Below are positions 1 through 9,249 of a DNA stretch of 64,000 nucleotides, piece after piece. Under the pieces are notes generated by a model that did no database searches, was not told the origin of the DNA, and saw nothing but the letters and a program-made list of their open reading frames with translations. This DNA is from Candidatus Synoicihabitans palmerolidicus. GTDB taxonomy: Bacteria; Verrucomicrobiota; Verrucomicrobiia; Opitutales; Opitutaceae. Within the stretch, counting starts at the first letter, position 1, and each line of letters starts with the position of its first letter. Position numbers and translations under genes: made by a program. Location: contig JAGGDC010000004.1 of the NCBI GenBank assembly GCA_020809425.1, positions 1-64,000 of the forward strand, read 5' to 3'.

Positions 1-1851
1 CTCTGCTTGAATCCTCGGGGTCGGCCCGGCAGTTGGCGAAAGCCGAATCGGAGCTCTCTCCTTCACGGCGGCCGCCTTGGGTATTTCGTTCGCCTTCACC
101 TGCCCCATGCTCCCCGCCCGATCATACCAATAAGGATCAGTCGCAAACGGATAAGTCGGGAGATGCACACGCACAGGCTGAAATTTTTCAAAAATACTCC
201 TCCAATCTACCACTCCTCCTCGCACCCAACTTTCGCCCCATTGGCCCGTCAACCCGCTATCGGACCGGTCTAAGTTTGCTGCTCTTCCTTTAAATATCGT
301 CGGTCCGTCCGTTGCCTTAGACTCCCCGGTCAAAATCGCCAAACCCGAGATCAGATCACCGCTATCCCGTGCCCAAAATGCCGCGCGCTCACCCATCGCC
401 GAGCGCCCCACCGCCAAAGTAAATCCGATGTCGACCAAGACAGACTGCCGCCCCTCACTACGCGCCCAAATCAAAAGGTCAACTGCTCTTTGGCTCAGCG
501 CCCGTTCCGTGCGCGCCGAGAGGACGATCCAAGCGCCCTCGGGTGATTCTGTACTCGACCGGGAAGATTTCACCGGCGCCTCTTCGACCAAACAGTGAGC
601 GTTGGTACCGGTGAGACCGATGCCGGTAACGACGGCTCGCCGCGGGCGGCCTGCAACAGCCGACCAAGGAAATATTTCTTTACCAATCACAAAGGGCCAA
701 GTCCCCTCGTCGATGTCAGGATTGAGCTTCTCGAAATTTACTTGAGGCGCAAATTGCTCTCGTTGAAGTGCTCCCAACACTTTGATTAAACTCCCCATAC
801 CCGCCGCACTAAAGGCATGGCCGAGGTTGGCTTTAATCGACCCAAGTCGGCATTTAGCGCCGGCCGAGGCATGGCCGCCAAATACCGCGGCAAGAGCAGC
901 TGCCTCAACTGGATCCCCTTTGGGGGTTCCGGTTCCGTGAGCCTCGACGTAATCCACCTCGGCAGGCTTGACCTCCCCTTTTGCCAGCACCTCCGTCATG
1001 AGTTCCTGTTGCGCCGCCGCATTCGGTAAAGTGATGCCCGGAGTGCGTCCGTCTTGATTGCTCCCGGTCGAACGAATCACTCCGTAGATGGCGTCACCGT
1101 CATTCACCGCGTCCTCGAGCCGTTTGAGAACCATCGCCGCCACCGCTTCCCCTGGCAAAGTGCCCTTGGCCCCAGCGTCAAATGGTCGACATTCACCCGC
1201 GGCACTTAAAATCCCCGCCCCCTTCAATACTCGCACGCATTTCTCAGTGAGAAAAAGGTTCACTCCACCGACCAGAGCCAACTCAATTTCTCCGGCTCGC
1301 AATGCCGTACAAGCCATGTCCAACGCGACCAAGGAACTTGAGGAGGCCGTGTCCACGGACAGCGCCGGCCCACGCAAATTTAAAAAATGCGCCACTCTAC
1401 CTGCCACAAAACAGCTGAAATTAGTCACCTCGTGGGCTTTGGGAGACCCGCCATGCGCATGCGTTAGCAAGTCATGATACTCGCCCAACATGGTGCCCAC
1501 AAATACTCCGCCACGCTTTCCAGCCAGATCCTCTGCCGCGTAACCCGCATCCTCCACTGCCCGCCAAGCTTCCTGCAAGAAGAGCCGTTGTTGCGGATCC
1601 ATTACCATCGCTTCGGCCGGAGAAATTCCGAAAAACTCCGGGTCGAAACCTTCCACATCCTGCAAAAAACCACCGACTATGCCGAGTTCAGAAGCAATCT
1701 CCGGCAGTCGACCCAAATTCCAATAGCGATCACGTGCCGACGGCCTCGGCCCGACCGCACATCGACATTCAAAAAGGTTATGCCAAAGTTCCCGGGCCGA
1801 ATCAGCCGAGGGGAACCGCCCGGATAGCCCTACTACGGCAACCGTGGTCAT
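1..1851 (-). CDS. Trans-AT type I polyketide synthase, N-terminal ketosynthase (gene continues past left edge)
   Basis: An open frame from the ATG at 1851 to the window edge gives 617 residues. It begins with a ketosynthase (MTTVAVVGLSGRFP) at the very N-terminus. Family motifs include MDPQQRLFL, VEAHGTGT and NLGHAFSAAG, so both catalytic histidines are present. The nucleophile motif reads DTASSSSL instead of DTACSSSL: residue 170 is Ser (TCC, 1342-1344) where Cys is expected. After the KS comes a flanking subdomain ending in LPTYPFATDPYW with no acyltransferase domain between, which is the architecture of trans-AT PKSs. It would build part of a polyketide from an acyl chain and malonyl units loaded in trans. 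The product is unknown. Because Cys is lost, this KS may be non-elongating, a decarboxylating starter KS, or simply inactive. The start is supported by the abrupt onset of homology; the Shine-Dalgarno is weak. Confidence 0.9.
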   Translation of the reverse strand, partial: MTTVAVVGLSGRFPSADSARELWHNLFECRCAVGPRPSARDRYWNLGRLPEIASELGIVGGFLQDVEGFDPEFFGISPAEAMVMDPQQRLFLQEAWRAVEDAGYAAEDLAGKRGGVFVGTMLGEYHDLLTHAHGGSPKAHEVTNFSCFVAGRVAHFLNLRGPALSVDTASSSSLVALDMACTALRAGEIELALVGGVNLFLTEKCVRVLKGAGILSAAGECRPFDAGAKGTLPGEAVAAMVLKRLEDAVNDGDAIYGVIRSTGSNQDGRTPGITLPNAAAQQELMTEVLAKGEVKPAEVDYVEAHGTGTPKGDPVEAAALAAVFGGHASAGAKCRLGSIKANLGHAFSAAGMGSLIKVLGALQREQFAPQVNFEKLNPDIDEGTWPFVIGKEIFPWSAVAGRPRRAVVTGIGLTGTNAHCLVEEAPVKSSRSSTESPEGAWIVLSARTERALSQRAVDLLIWARSEGRQSVLVDIGFTLAVGRSAMGERAAFWARDSGDLISGLAILTGESKATDGPTIFKGRAANLDRSDSGLTGQWGESWVRGGVVDWRSIFEKFQPVRVHLPTYPFATDPYWYDRAGSMGQVKANEIPKAAAVKERAPIRLSPTAGPTPRIQAE

Positions 1852-1881
1852 AATATTCGCGGATCTCGTGGGAAATGAGGG

Positions 1882-2055
1882 TCATCGCCTTTTCGGTCGC
1901 GGTGCTCCCCCGATCAACGTCAACAGACCGATCAGTGGAGTCACCAACAATGAAAAGATAAAATAACCAGAAAAACCAAACACACGATTGCGTCCAGCGA
2001 TGCCCATTAAAAGACACAACAAAACGTAGCTGAAAATCAGCGTTGCCGTAACCAT
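1882..2055 (-). CDS. Small hydrophobic membrane protein (57 aa)
   Basis: The ATG at 2055 opens a 57-residue frame with two hydrophobic stretches (around residues 3-18 and 28-48) and a basic tail ending PRPKRR. A short loop (GRNRVFGFSGYF) lies between them, a pattern seen in small two-helix inner-membrane proteins of Bacteroidota and Verrucomicrobiota. The gene ends 30 bases before the PKS start and is on the same strand, so the two may be co-transcribed. No function can be assigned. A longer overlapping frame on the same strand (1802-2086) lacks this organisation and is less convincing. Confidence 0.55.
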   Translation of the reverse strand: MVTATLIFSYVLLCLLMGIAGRNRVFGFSGYFIFSLLVTPLIGLLTLIGGAPRPKRR

Positions 2056-2114
2056 CGGGACTTTTATTCGACCGTTGTTCGATCAAGCAGAAGTCGGAAC
2101 CGCTTCAGTCGCAC

Positions 2115-2606
2115 CTACGCACCTACCTTGTACTGATCGGTGAAGAAGCTGCGAACATTCAAAACTTTCCGGTCGAGCAATGTGCCTCCCTCTTCGAAAT
2201 GCTTCACAAAGACCCGTCCGATAGCATACGTGACACCACCAGCTACCGCCGGGACCGCAATCCAAGCACCAACCGTTGCGCCCACCCAGGGGATAAACTT
2301 GAACAGCGATCCAACCACCCCTGCCGTAATCGCTCGCGCACTAAGAGTTCCTACGAGAGCAACAACGAGATTACGGGCGAGATGCCGCTGAAATTTAACT
2401 TCGTAAAGGGTTGAAAGTTGCTTGATCATGAGCACCTGGAACGTAACCACACCCACCAAATCAACGAAGGGTACAGGGACTATGCCCGAGCCACCTGCAC
2501 AATACATATTCTTCTTAACTATGGCATAGGCAGAGGCGATTCGATCCTCGTCCGAGGTGACAGGGATAGCTTGTTTGGCGGCATCGCCACGAGTTGCTTT
2601 CGGCAT
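2115..2606 (-). CDS. DUF697 family membrane protein
   Basis: A 163-residue protein starting MPKATRGDAAKQ, chosen because AAAGGAAA lies just upstream of the ATG at 2606; longer in-frame starts lack this. A soluble N-terminus is followed by a DUF697 domain: AYAIVKKNMYCAGGSGIVPVP, then hydrophobic segments around VVALVGTLSARAITAGVVG and FIPWVGATVGAWIAVPAVAG, and a conserved GRVFVKHFEEGG near the end. In other bacteria DUF697 is found alone or attached to dynamin-like or Era-like GTPases; its role is poorly known. It lies just upstream of the small membrane protein and the PKS gene on the same strand, but a role in polyketide production is not indicated. Confidence 0.8.
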   Translation of the reverse strand: MPKATRGDAAKQAIPVTSDEDRIASAYAIVKKNMYCAGGSGIVPVPFVDLVGVVTFQVLMIKQLSTLYEVKFQRHLARNLVVALVGTLSARAITAGVVGSLFKFIPWVGATVGAWIAVPAVAGGVTYAIGRVFVKHFEEGGTLLDRKVLNVRSFFTDQYKVGA

Positions 2607-2777
2607 GATATTTTCCTTTCTAACGGGTCTGAACGATGAGTCGAATAATAGAGACCTAATAGACATGCATGAACATGGGCAAGAAATACTTGAGCCTATG
2701 TTTTTCAATGAGTCGCCTCACTAATATCGAGTGGATTAAGTAAGCGTAATAATTAAAATCGGGACAATGGGACGCCC

Positions 2778-2795
2778 CACCAACACCACCAACAC
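2778..2795. repeat. 9-bp perfect tandem duplication
   Basis: CACCAACAC occurs twice in direct succession (2778-2786, 2787-2795) just upstream of the IS630-like transposase start. It is one of several short perfect tandem duplications in the window. Confidence 0.8.
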
Positions 2796-2803
2796 CAATC
2801 AGC

Positions 2804-3851
2804 ATGCGCCCGGAAGAACGCGACCAGCTTGAAGAGATGATTCGGCAGCCAAAAGCGCAGGCGCGATATGTGGAGAGAGCTCGTATCGTGCTCTGGGCGG
2901 CGGAAGGGCAACGTAACAAGCAGATTGCGCAGCGGCTCGGGACGCGGGAGGCGCGGGTGAGCCGGTGGCGCACGCGCTTCGAGCGGGAAGGACTGGAGGG
3001 GTTGCACGACGCGCCCCGATTGGGCCGCCCGCCGCGCAAAGAGGGCGAGGACTTACAAGCCCGGGTGCTGGCCCCACTTGACGAACCCCGAACCCGCGCC
3101 GGAAGGATTTGCCCGCTGGAACGGAGAGTTGTTGGCCCGTGCGCTTGGCAATGCTTCAGCCGATCAGGTTTGGTCCGTGCTGCGCCATTTGGGCATCAGC
3201 CTGGAGCGCCGTCGCAGTTGGTGCGTTTCGACCGATCCGCAGTTTTCCGCCAAGGCCGTCGATGTCGTGGGACTGTACCTGGCCCCCCCCGTGCCATGCG
3301 GTGGTGCTCACTGTCGACGCAAAGCCCGGCATGCAAGCCCTGGTGCCGTCCCAGGGATACTTGCGCCTGCCCAATGCGCGGGCAATGACCGGATTCGCTC
3401 GCGACTTCAAACGTCACGACTTCAACACTTTACTCGCGGCCTTCGAGACAGCGACCGGACGAGTTATGGGCGGACATTTTCGCCGCAAGCGGCGGGACGA
3501 ATTTGTCGACTTCTTGGATCGGCTGGTTGTGGCCTACCCCGCGCCAACCCTCCACCTGATCCTCGACCACCTGAACACCCGACTGCCCGGACCACAGCAC
3601 CCGTGGCGCCGACGCCATCCTCAGATCCATTTTTACTTCACCCCGACCCACTCCTTCTTGGCTCAATCAGATTGCAGTGTGGCTCTCCATCCTCACCCCC
3701 CAAGCCCTGCCCAGCGCGAGTTTCACCAGCGCCGACCAACTCACCAAAGCCATCGACTCCTTCATCGCCGCCTACAACGACCGCGCCGTTCCCTTCCGTT
3801 CCCTTCCGTTGGACCAAGGTTCGCGTCGAACCAAAAACCACCAACAAGTAA
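2804..3851 (+). pseudogene. IS630-family transposase, multiply frameshifted
   Basis: The first frame encodes an IS630-type N-terminus: MRPEERDQLEEMIRQ, RARIVLWAAEG and a helix-turn-helix (NKQIAQRLGTREARVSRWR). Homology then moves through other frames: WSVLRHLGISLERRRSW from about 3160, VVLTVDAKPGMQAL from about 3300, HLILDHLNT from about 3550 and FIAAYNDRAVPF from about 3760. One shift lies at a C-rich run near 3285. Another is explained by a perfect 10-bp tandem duplication, CCCTTCCGTT at 3791-3800 and 3801-3810: removing one copy restores AVPFRWTKVRVEP up to the TAA at 3849-3851. No functional transposase can be made. Element ends were not identified. Confidence 0.8.
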
Positions 3852-4148
3852 TTACGCTAACTTAATTAACTAGATACCAACTACGCCGATACGCCGATAT
3901 TCATCACGACACCGTCCGTCTATCCCACGCCAGTGAACACCCATTGCCCCTGTATAAGGATTCCGTCATGGTTGCAAATTTACCCCCCGAATGGCGCAGG
4001 CAGTTACGAACTTTGAGGTGGACCCCGTCGGTTGGACAGGTCGGGCGGATTTATAGTTATGGTTTCTGGTTTTTCTGACCAAGCATAAAAGATAATGGAG
4101 GGGAGCAGGGGAGGAAGCGTGGCTTCCTCCCCGCTCGGATAGCCGCCG

Positions 4149-5041
4149 TCAGGCGGCGGCTTGGTCGAGTTGTGCGTGGTAGACCTCGGATGGTGTTTGG
4201 CGGCCGTGGGCGGAGTGCGGTCGTCGGTCGTTGTAGAACAGCAAGTAGGTCTCCAAGTTGGCATGGGCCTCGACCATCGTCTCATAGCGTTTCAGATAGA
4301 CTTTCTCGTATTTGACGCTGCGCCACAGGCGTTCGACCAAGACATTGTCCAAGCACCGTCCTTTGCCGTCCATCGACAGTCGCACGCCGGCGGCCAACAA
4401 TGGCTGGGTGAACTCGGCGCTGGTAAACTGGCAGCCTTGGTCGGTGTTGAAAATCTCCGGCTTGCCGTAAATCGCCTTCGCGCGCTGCACCGCACGCAAA
4501 ACGACGCATCGAGCGTGTTGGACAGTGCCCATGCGAGCACCATCCGCGAGTGCCAGTCGATCACCGCACACAGGTAAACGAAGCCACCGCACGCCGGGAT
4601 GTAGGTGATATCTGTTGCCCACCCTTGATTCGACCTTTCAACCTTCAGCGTTCGCAGCAGATACGGGTAGATCTGAGGAGAGGCCGCTTTCTTCGACAGA
4701 CTCGGTTTTGGATAGATCGCCGTGAGTCCCATTAATCCCATTAATCGCATCAATCGTCGCACCCGTTTACGGTTCACCACGTGTCCTTCGCGTTGCAACC
4801 AACGGGTCATTTGGCGGCTACCAAAGAACGGTGACTCGAGGTAGATCTCGTCGATCTGTTTCATCAACGCCAGGTCCGCTTCCTTCGGTGGCTTCGGGTG
4901 GTGGTAGTAGGTTGAGCGTGGCAGCTCCAACAGTTCGCACTGCCGGGCCACACTCAGCTTCGGATGCTCGGTTTCGATCATGCTGCGGCGCTCCTTACTC
5001 TCCAAATGGGCCAACTTTTTTTTGAGCCCCTCGAGCTCCAT
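4149..5041 (-). pseudogene. IS3 orfB (DDE transposase), frameshifted, copy 1
   Basis: The upstream part (from 5041) encodes the HTH_21 region (RQCELLELPRSTYYHHPKP) and the start of the rve integrase core (WATDITYIPACGGFVYLCAVIDWHSR). The rest is in another frame: AIYGKPEIFNTDQGCQFTSAEF, DNVLVERLWRSVKYEKVYL and FYNDRRPHSAHG, ending LDQAAA at 4149. The switch is next to the DASFC motif (about 4490) and matches loss of one G. The same loss is present in copy 2, so it predates their divergence. Copy 1 also has a 9-bp in-frame repeat expansion (RLMRLMGLMG, near 4730). Confidence 0.85.
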
Positions 5042-5297
5042 CTGCAGCTGCCCGATCCGCGCATACAGTTCCTTTTCTTTCTTTGCGATTCCGCTCGATC
5101 TCGTCGCGCACCTGCGCCGAGGGCTTCGCGAAGACCTCCGGCAACCGCTCGGACACCTCCTTCTTCCACTGACTCACTTGCACCGGATGCACCTCGTGAC
5201 GCTGCGCGATTACGTGGATCGGCTCGATTCCCTTGAGGGCTTCGAGCCCTACTTTCGCTGTGAACTCGACACTGAAGGCACGTCGTTGCTTCGACAT
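4995..5297 (-). pseudogene. IS3 orfA (helix-turn-helix protein), frameshifted, copy 1
   Basis: The frame starts MSKQRRAFSVEFTAKVGLEAL and continues with IHVIAQRHEVHPVQVSQWKKE, the HTH of IS3 OrfA. The normal frame is lost after RDEIERNRKE. Copy 2 reads on there into a leucine-rich coiled coil (KELYARIGQLQMELE), but copy 1 has about 4 extra bases in a TTTC-rich tract near 5073-5084, which throws it out of frame. OrfA normally binds the ends and is fused to OrfB by programmed frameshifting. Confidence 0.8.
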
Positions 5298-5354
5298 ATT
5301 GGACTCCTTTGGGATTTAATCATCCCTCCTGTCCAACTTCATGGGTCCACCTCA

Positions 5355-5640
5355 CTTGCCATTTTGCGGGCCGTGATTTCACAACTTACTTACACTACAA
5401 GCTACCCCGACAAATCACGAGAGGGGCACGCCGTACCCATAAAACAAGAAAAGAAGATAATTTGTGAAAAAATTGAGCCGGCGCCTACTCCCTTCAATTA
5501 CTTCCTCACAAGTCTTCATTGACCAAAGGCCCATGGGAAAATAATTTTCTTCCTCACCGAATCATCACGCGAACCCTACGGAAGGTGTAGTAAACTGTGA
5601 CTAGTCATTTAACAGGTCCCATACCCCACTATTATTACTA
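5355..5640. other. Stretch without recognisable gene
   Basis: About 290 bases to the right of IS3 copy 1, more AT-rich than the surroundings. I see no open frame with protein-like composition, no RNA gene and no clear terminator. It probably represents decayed intergenic DNA. Confidence 0.5.
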
Positions 5641-5644
5641 TTTA

Positions 5645-5880
5645 TTCACCCCCAAAGGGGTGTAGGGAAATAGACCGGGCCAGCGGGAGGGAGAAAGGGT
5701 GCTCGGCCCAGGCGACCGAGGTAGAACCTTTCGATTGGCCAACGTTGGCGATAAGTCTCGGCGAGTACCGTGGCCGGCGCATCCCACAGATTAGTCCAAC
5801 ATGCCATGCGTCGTTGGTGCTCTTGATCGTAGAGGCTGACCCCACTTGGAGCTTCCCCTGCCCGCTCAATCGCGACAGTG
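5645..5880 (-). pseudogene. IS4-like transposase remnant
   Basis: On the minus strand a short frame reads VSLYDQEHQRR, then TNLWDAPATVLAETY and YRQRWPIERFY. The latter has the Y-(2)-R-(3)-E spacing around the catalytic Glu of IS4-type DDE transposases. Only the C-terminal segment is present, without the earlier aspartates or the element ends. It abuts the start of the next plus-strand gene. Confidence 0.55.
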
Positions 5881-5893
5881 ATTTCTTCGACCC

Positions 5894-6755
5894 ATGAAGC
5901 GCTTCCCTGCCATTCTGGCCGTTTCGCTGGTCGCCAACCTGCTGCTGGCCGCCGCTTGGTTATCCGCCCCTCGTCCCACCCCATCCGCTCCACCCGCCCC
6001 GGCCACACCGTCGGTCGCGTCACCCCGCGTGTCCCCGGTCGCTCCCGTCCCGGAGTCGGCGAGCAATCCGGTGCTCGCGTGGTCCGACTGGCTCACCACC
6101 CAAGCCTCCGGTCGCTCCACCGCCGAGATCGTGGCCGGTCTGCGGGCCGCCGGTTGTCCGCTGCCCATGCGGCGCGCCATCGTCGCCGATCTGGTGGATC
6201 AGGAGTTTGCTGAACGCCGAGCCGCCATCCGCGCCTCCCACCCGCCACGGCGATACTGGGAACTCGGATTCCGCAAAGATGCCGTTCCGATGAACGCTCG
6301 CCACGACTTGGTCATCCTGGATATCGAAGCGCATGCGCGTCGCCGTGCACTCCTCGGAGAGATGCGCAGCTCCCGCTCCCTCCAAAACCGTCTGCGCGAT
6401 TTTGCCCCCACCGAATCCGAATATCGCACGCTTTACCCCTTGTTTACCGCCGCTGCCAAGGCCTCGCGTGAATATTAGGCCACCACCACGGCGACTCGCT
6501 TCATTCGGCGCGCCGGCGGAAGCCGCTCCCGTCATGGCCCGCTTGCAGATCGACACACAGGCCGCCGTGCGCGACCTCGCCCACAACCCGCAACTCGACG
6601 AGGTCGGCCGCGCCCGCGCGCTTGCCGCACTCCAGCAAAACGCACGTGAGCGCCTGGCCTCAACGCTGACCCCCGAACAGCTCGAACGCTACGAACGCGC
6701 CTTGGGCCTTTGGATCCCGCGTCTCACCACCCCGCCGCCGCTCCCCCGCAACTGA
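5894..6755 (+). pseudogene. Secreted protein of unknown function, frameshifted (paralogue A)
   Basis: The first frame (5894-6478) encodes an N-terminal signal or anchor (MKRFPAILAVSLVANLLLAAAWL), a Pro/Ala/Ser-rich linker and a helical region (IVAGLRAAGCPLPMRRAIVADLVDQEF, in two parts). It ends soon after FAPTESEYRTLYPLFTAAAK. Homologous sequence continues in a second frame to 6755 (LQIDTQAAVRDLAHNPQLDE, LASTLTPEQLERYERALG). The neighbour at 6773 has the same order of motifs (FSPTESEFRDVFRLYTAAN at the matching place), so the two are decayed paralogues. One frameshift near 6475 is enough to explain the break. Function unknown. Confidence 0.65.
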
Positions 6756-6772
6756 AGCCCCGCCTCGCCTCG

Positions 6773-7864
6773 ATGAAACCGTTTCGCCTCCTGCTTATCC
6801 AGTCGCTGCTCGGCAATGTGTGGCTCGCCGCCCGGGTAAGCACTCACGTTCGCGCCCAACCCGAAACGCCCGCCCCCAACCTCGCCGTCGAACGCATTGA
6901 AACGACTCCCCTCGCCGCACCCGCCCCAGTGCCGGAACGCACCTTCCGCGCAACTGCTCAGGATCTCCGCGCGGCCGGATTGAGCCCCGCTTTGGTGGAG
7001 CGCATCCTCACCCAGATGCTCAACGAATCCGAACCGGTTGAGAAACGCGATTATTGGCAAACATCCCCGCGCATCCCTACGAGCGATCGCCTGCGACGCG
7101 AAACCGAGCGCGAACAGGCGCCGCGTGACGCGCTCGGCGACGACCATCGCTTCGGCGCCAAACGTATCGCCTCACTCCGCAAGGCTTACGGCGACTACAC
7201 CCCGGAACAGCTTGACCAGATCGACGCGCTACTCCGCGACTACAAAAAGATCGGCGTCAAAGTCCGGGCGGAGCCAACCGATGCCATGGCGCGCCGGGAA
7301 ATGAATGCTTTGCTCACCACGGAGCTGGAGACCGATCTGCTCAATCTACTCGGCCCCGAGGGCTTCTTCGACTATCAGGTCCGCAACAGCCCTAACTCTC
7401 CTATCCTGCGCCACGTCATGGGTGCCTTCAGTCCCACCGAGTCGGAGTTTCGCGACGTGTTCAGGCTCTACACTGCCGCTAACCGGTTATGGCCGGAACT
7501 CGCTCCCGTCCGACACTGCGTTCCGGGATTTCATTGCCGATCCCGCCAACCAATCGGCCCTCGTCGCAACCTTGGGTGACGAACGCGCCTGGGAACTCGA
7601 ATTGGTCTCCGACCCCAAACTGGCCGCCGAAGCCCGCTTTCTCAGCGCCCTCGATCTCCCTTCCTCGTCCTTGGTTGCGCTTCAGGGCTACTCCGCGCTC
7701 GCCAGGAGAGCGCGCTCGCGGCGCTCGCGCCTGCGGCCGAGGGCACGCCCTCACCGGAAAGTCTCGAGACCGCCCGCCTCACCCTCACCCAAATCGCCGC
7801 CGACCTCGACTCCTTGCTGACTCCGGAAATTGCGGCCCGCTATCGCGAGACGCACGGCTATTGA
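6773..7864 (+). pseudogene. Secreted protein of unknown function, frameshifted (paralogue B)
   Basis: Starts at the ATG at 6773 (MKPFRLLLIQSLLGNVWLAA, a signal or anchor segment), 18 bases after paralogue A. A mostly helical body follows: DLRAAGLSPALVERILTQML, RIASLRKAYGDYTPEQLDQI and LLGPEGFFDYQVRNS. After the FSPTESEFRDVFRLYTAAN motif the frame changes near 7500 (FIADPANQSALVATLGDERAW) and again near 7700 (ESALAALAPAAEG, then LDSLLTPEIAARYRETHGY), stopping at 7862-7864. Two small indels break what was a protein of about 360 residues. No enzymatic motif is visible. Confidence 0.65.
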
Positions 7865-8051
7865 CTGAAGATACCGGAGCCGGTCGAAATACCGCTGCCC
7901 CCGAATTAGGGGAGTCTTTCGAAAGAAAGGAGGTGCCCACGGGCGCCACTCTTCCTCACTCGACGTGGTTTCAAAACGAAAGCAACGCAGGGTAAAAACA
8001 AAGGCACCAAAGCCCCTCCGCCGCGGCTCCACGGAGTCAGGACCTTCAACA

Positions 8052-8405
8052 GCAGGCTGATGGGCTTCCCGTCCCTTCGTTCCCTGCTGTAAAAACAGAA
8101 CCACATCCGACATAGCCCAGTCCGGCGCACGGTCGTCGACAAGCGACGCCCCCTACCTCCTGCTTCCGTGTAGTCCGTGGTCCAAACCCAGCAGGCTGAC
8201 GGCTCCGCTCTCCTCTGTTCCCTCCTGTAAAACAAAACCACATCCGACCTCGCCGAGTCCGGCGCGCGGCCGTCGACAAGCGACGCCCCTTTTACATCCT
8301 GCTTCCGTGTGGTCCGTGGGCCAAATCCCGCAAACTGACGGCTCCGTTCTCCTCTGTTCCCTCCTGTAAAACCCAATCCCTACCCGCTGACGGCCTTCGT
8401 TCCCT
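8052..8405. repeat. Tandem repeat, unit about 139 bp, roughly 2.5 copies
   Basis: Units begin near 8052, 8191 and 8330 (GCAGGCTGA or GCAAACTGA). The first two share CCACATCCGA, TCGACAAGCGACGCC and CTTCCGTGT-GTCCGTGG in the same order, with 1-2 base indels. The third is partial. The repeat lies between the decayed secreted proteins and the unknown gene at 8439. Frames through it are low-complexity and unlikely to be coding. Short GTCCGTGG-type motifs of this kind are common in intergenic DNA of Verrucomicrobiota and Planctomycetota. Confidence 0.8.
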
Positions 8406-8438
8406 TGTGAGGAGATCCGAGAGGATCATGTCGTTACT

Positions 8439-9249
8439 TTGTCACAATACTTGTGCAAAGGAGCTGGGCGGTTCATGGACAATACGGACCGCTACCAGAG
8501 GAGCTGTCGACGAATTGAAACCACCCTCAGGGTATGGAAATCGTATCAAGGAATACGCCCAATGCGCCGTCAGGAGGCATGGAAATGCCGAAATGAGTAT
8601 GACGCTGAGTTGCAACGTTATCACGACATGACCCCGCTCAGACTTTCGCTGGTCAGCGCCGGGCCGGTCGCACTGACTTCCCGCGACCTCTCCGACAGGG
8701 ACGCTGCACTGCTGGTCGACCGATGCTGGGAGGCGCTGACTGCCCTACTCGCCGAATTACATCGCCGGTTGATGCGCAGTCTACACATTGCAGTGCTCCA
8801 TTCCCGATTATCGAGCGACCAGCTCAAGATTGATCCACGTTTCAATGCTTTCCACAAGCGATTGATTCAACTGATTACGAGCCCGTTATCTCAAGCGAGC
8901 CATGCGGAAGTTCTACGACTCGCCGAACAGCTGATGCGGGACGAATATAGCGATCGCCATCAGCTGGCGGGCACCTTGATGGCCTGCTTGGGAACGGTTC
9001 CGCCGCCCCAAGCCATGCCAACATTTTCAGGCGATTTCGCTGACGAAGTATGTCTGTGTGCGGATCTCGCCCGGGGATGCGCCCCCTTTGCGGACGTGAC
9101 CTATAACACGCCCGTGTAGGCAACGACGAGCAGGTAGCAATCGCAACAGGCATCGCCCCGATGCTGTGAATGGGGTGCTCGAAAAGTGCCGGCAACTCGA
9201 TTGGGAAATGACCCTCCTCGAAAATTTGGCTCCGCTTACCAATCGATAG
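8439..9249 (+). pseudogene. Unrecognised protein next to TIR-STAND gene, probably frameshifted near its end
   Basis: A 226-codon frame (8439-9119) has ordinary helical composition from about residue 60 on: SDRDAALLVDRCWEALTAL, LHRRLMRSLHIAVLHSRL and HAEVLRLAEQLMRDEYSD. The start is uncertain (MSQYLCKG at 8439 or MDNTDRYQ at 8475). Downstream, protein-like segments continue in shifted frames (GNDEQVAIATGIAPML, then NGVLEKCRQLDWEMTLLENL) to a TAG at 9247-9249. This suggests that the original C-terminus has been broken by small indels. I do not recognise a family. It could be an accessory of the NLR-like gene downstream, but only proximity suggests this. Confidence 0.4.

Larger units (their letters stand above)
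4014..5354 (-). mobile_element. IS3-family insertion sequence, copy 1
   Basis: A 1341-bp element bounded by imperfect inverted repeats that begin TGAGGTGGACCC and share GTTGGACAGG a few bases further in, at 4014 and at 5354 inverted. A 3-bp target duplication CTT flanks it (4011-4013 and 5355-5357), as is usual for IS3. It carries orfA and orfB on the minus strand, both frameshifted. It is closely similar to the copy at 20971-22297. The intact termini and target duplication suggest a fairly recent insertion. Confidence 0.92.

Noticed and set aside
8052..8405. CRISPR array
   Set aside because: Units are about 139 bp, diverged throughout, and have no short repeat and unique spacer pattern.
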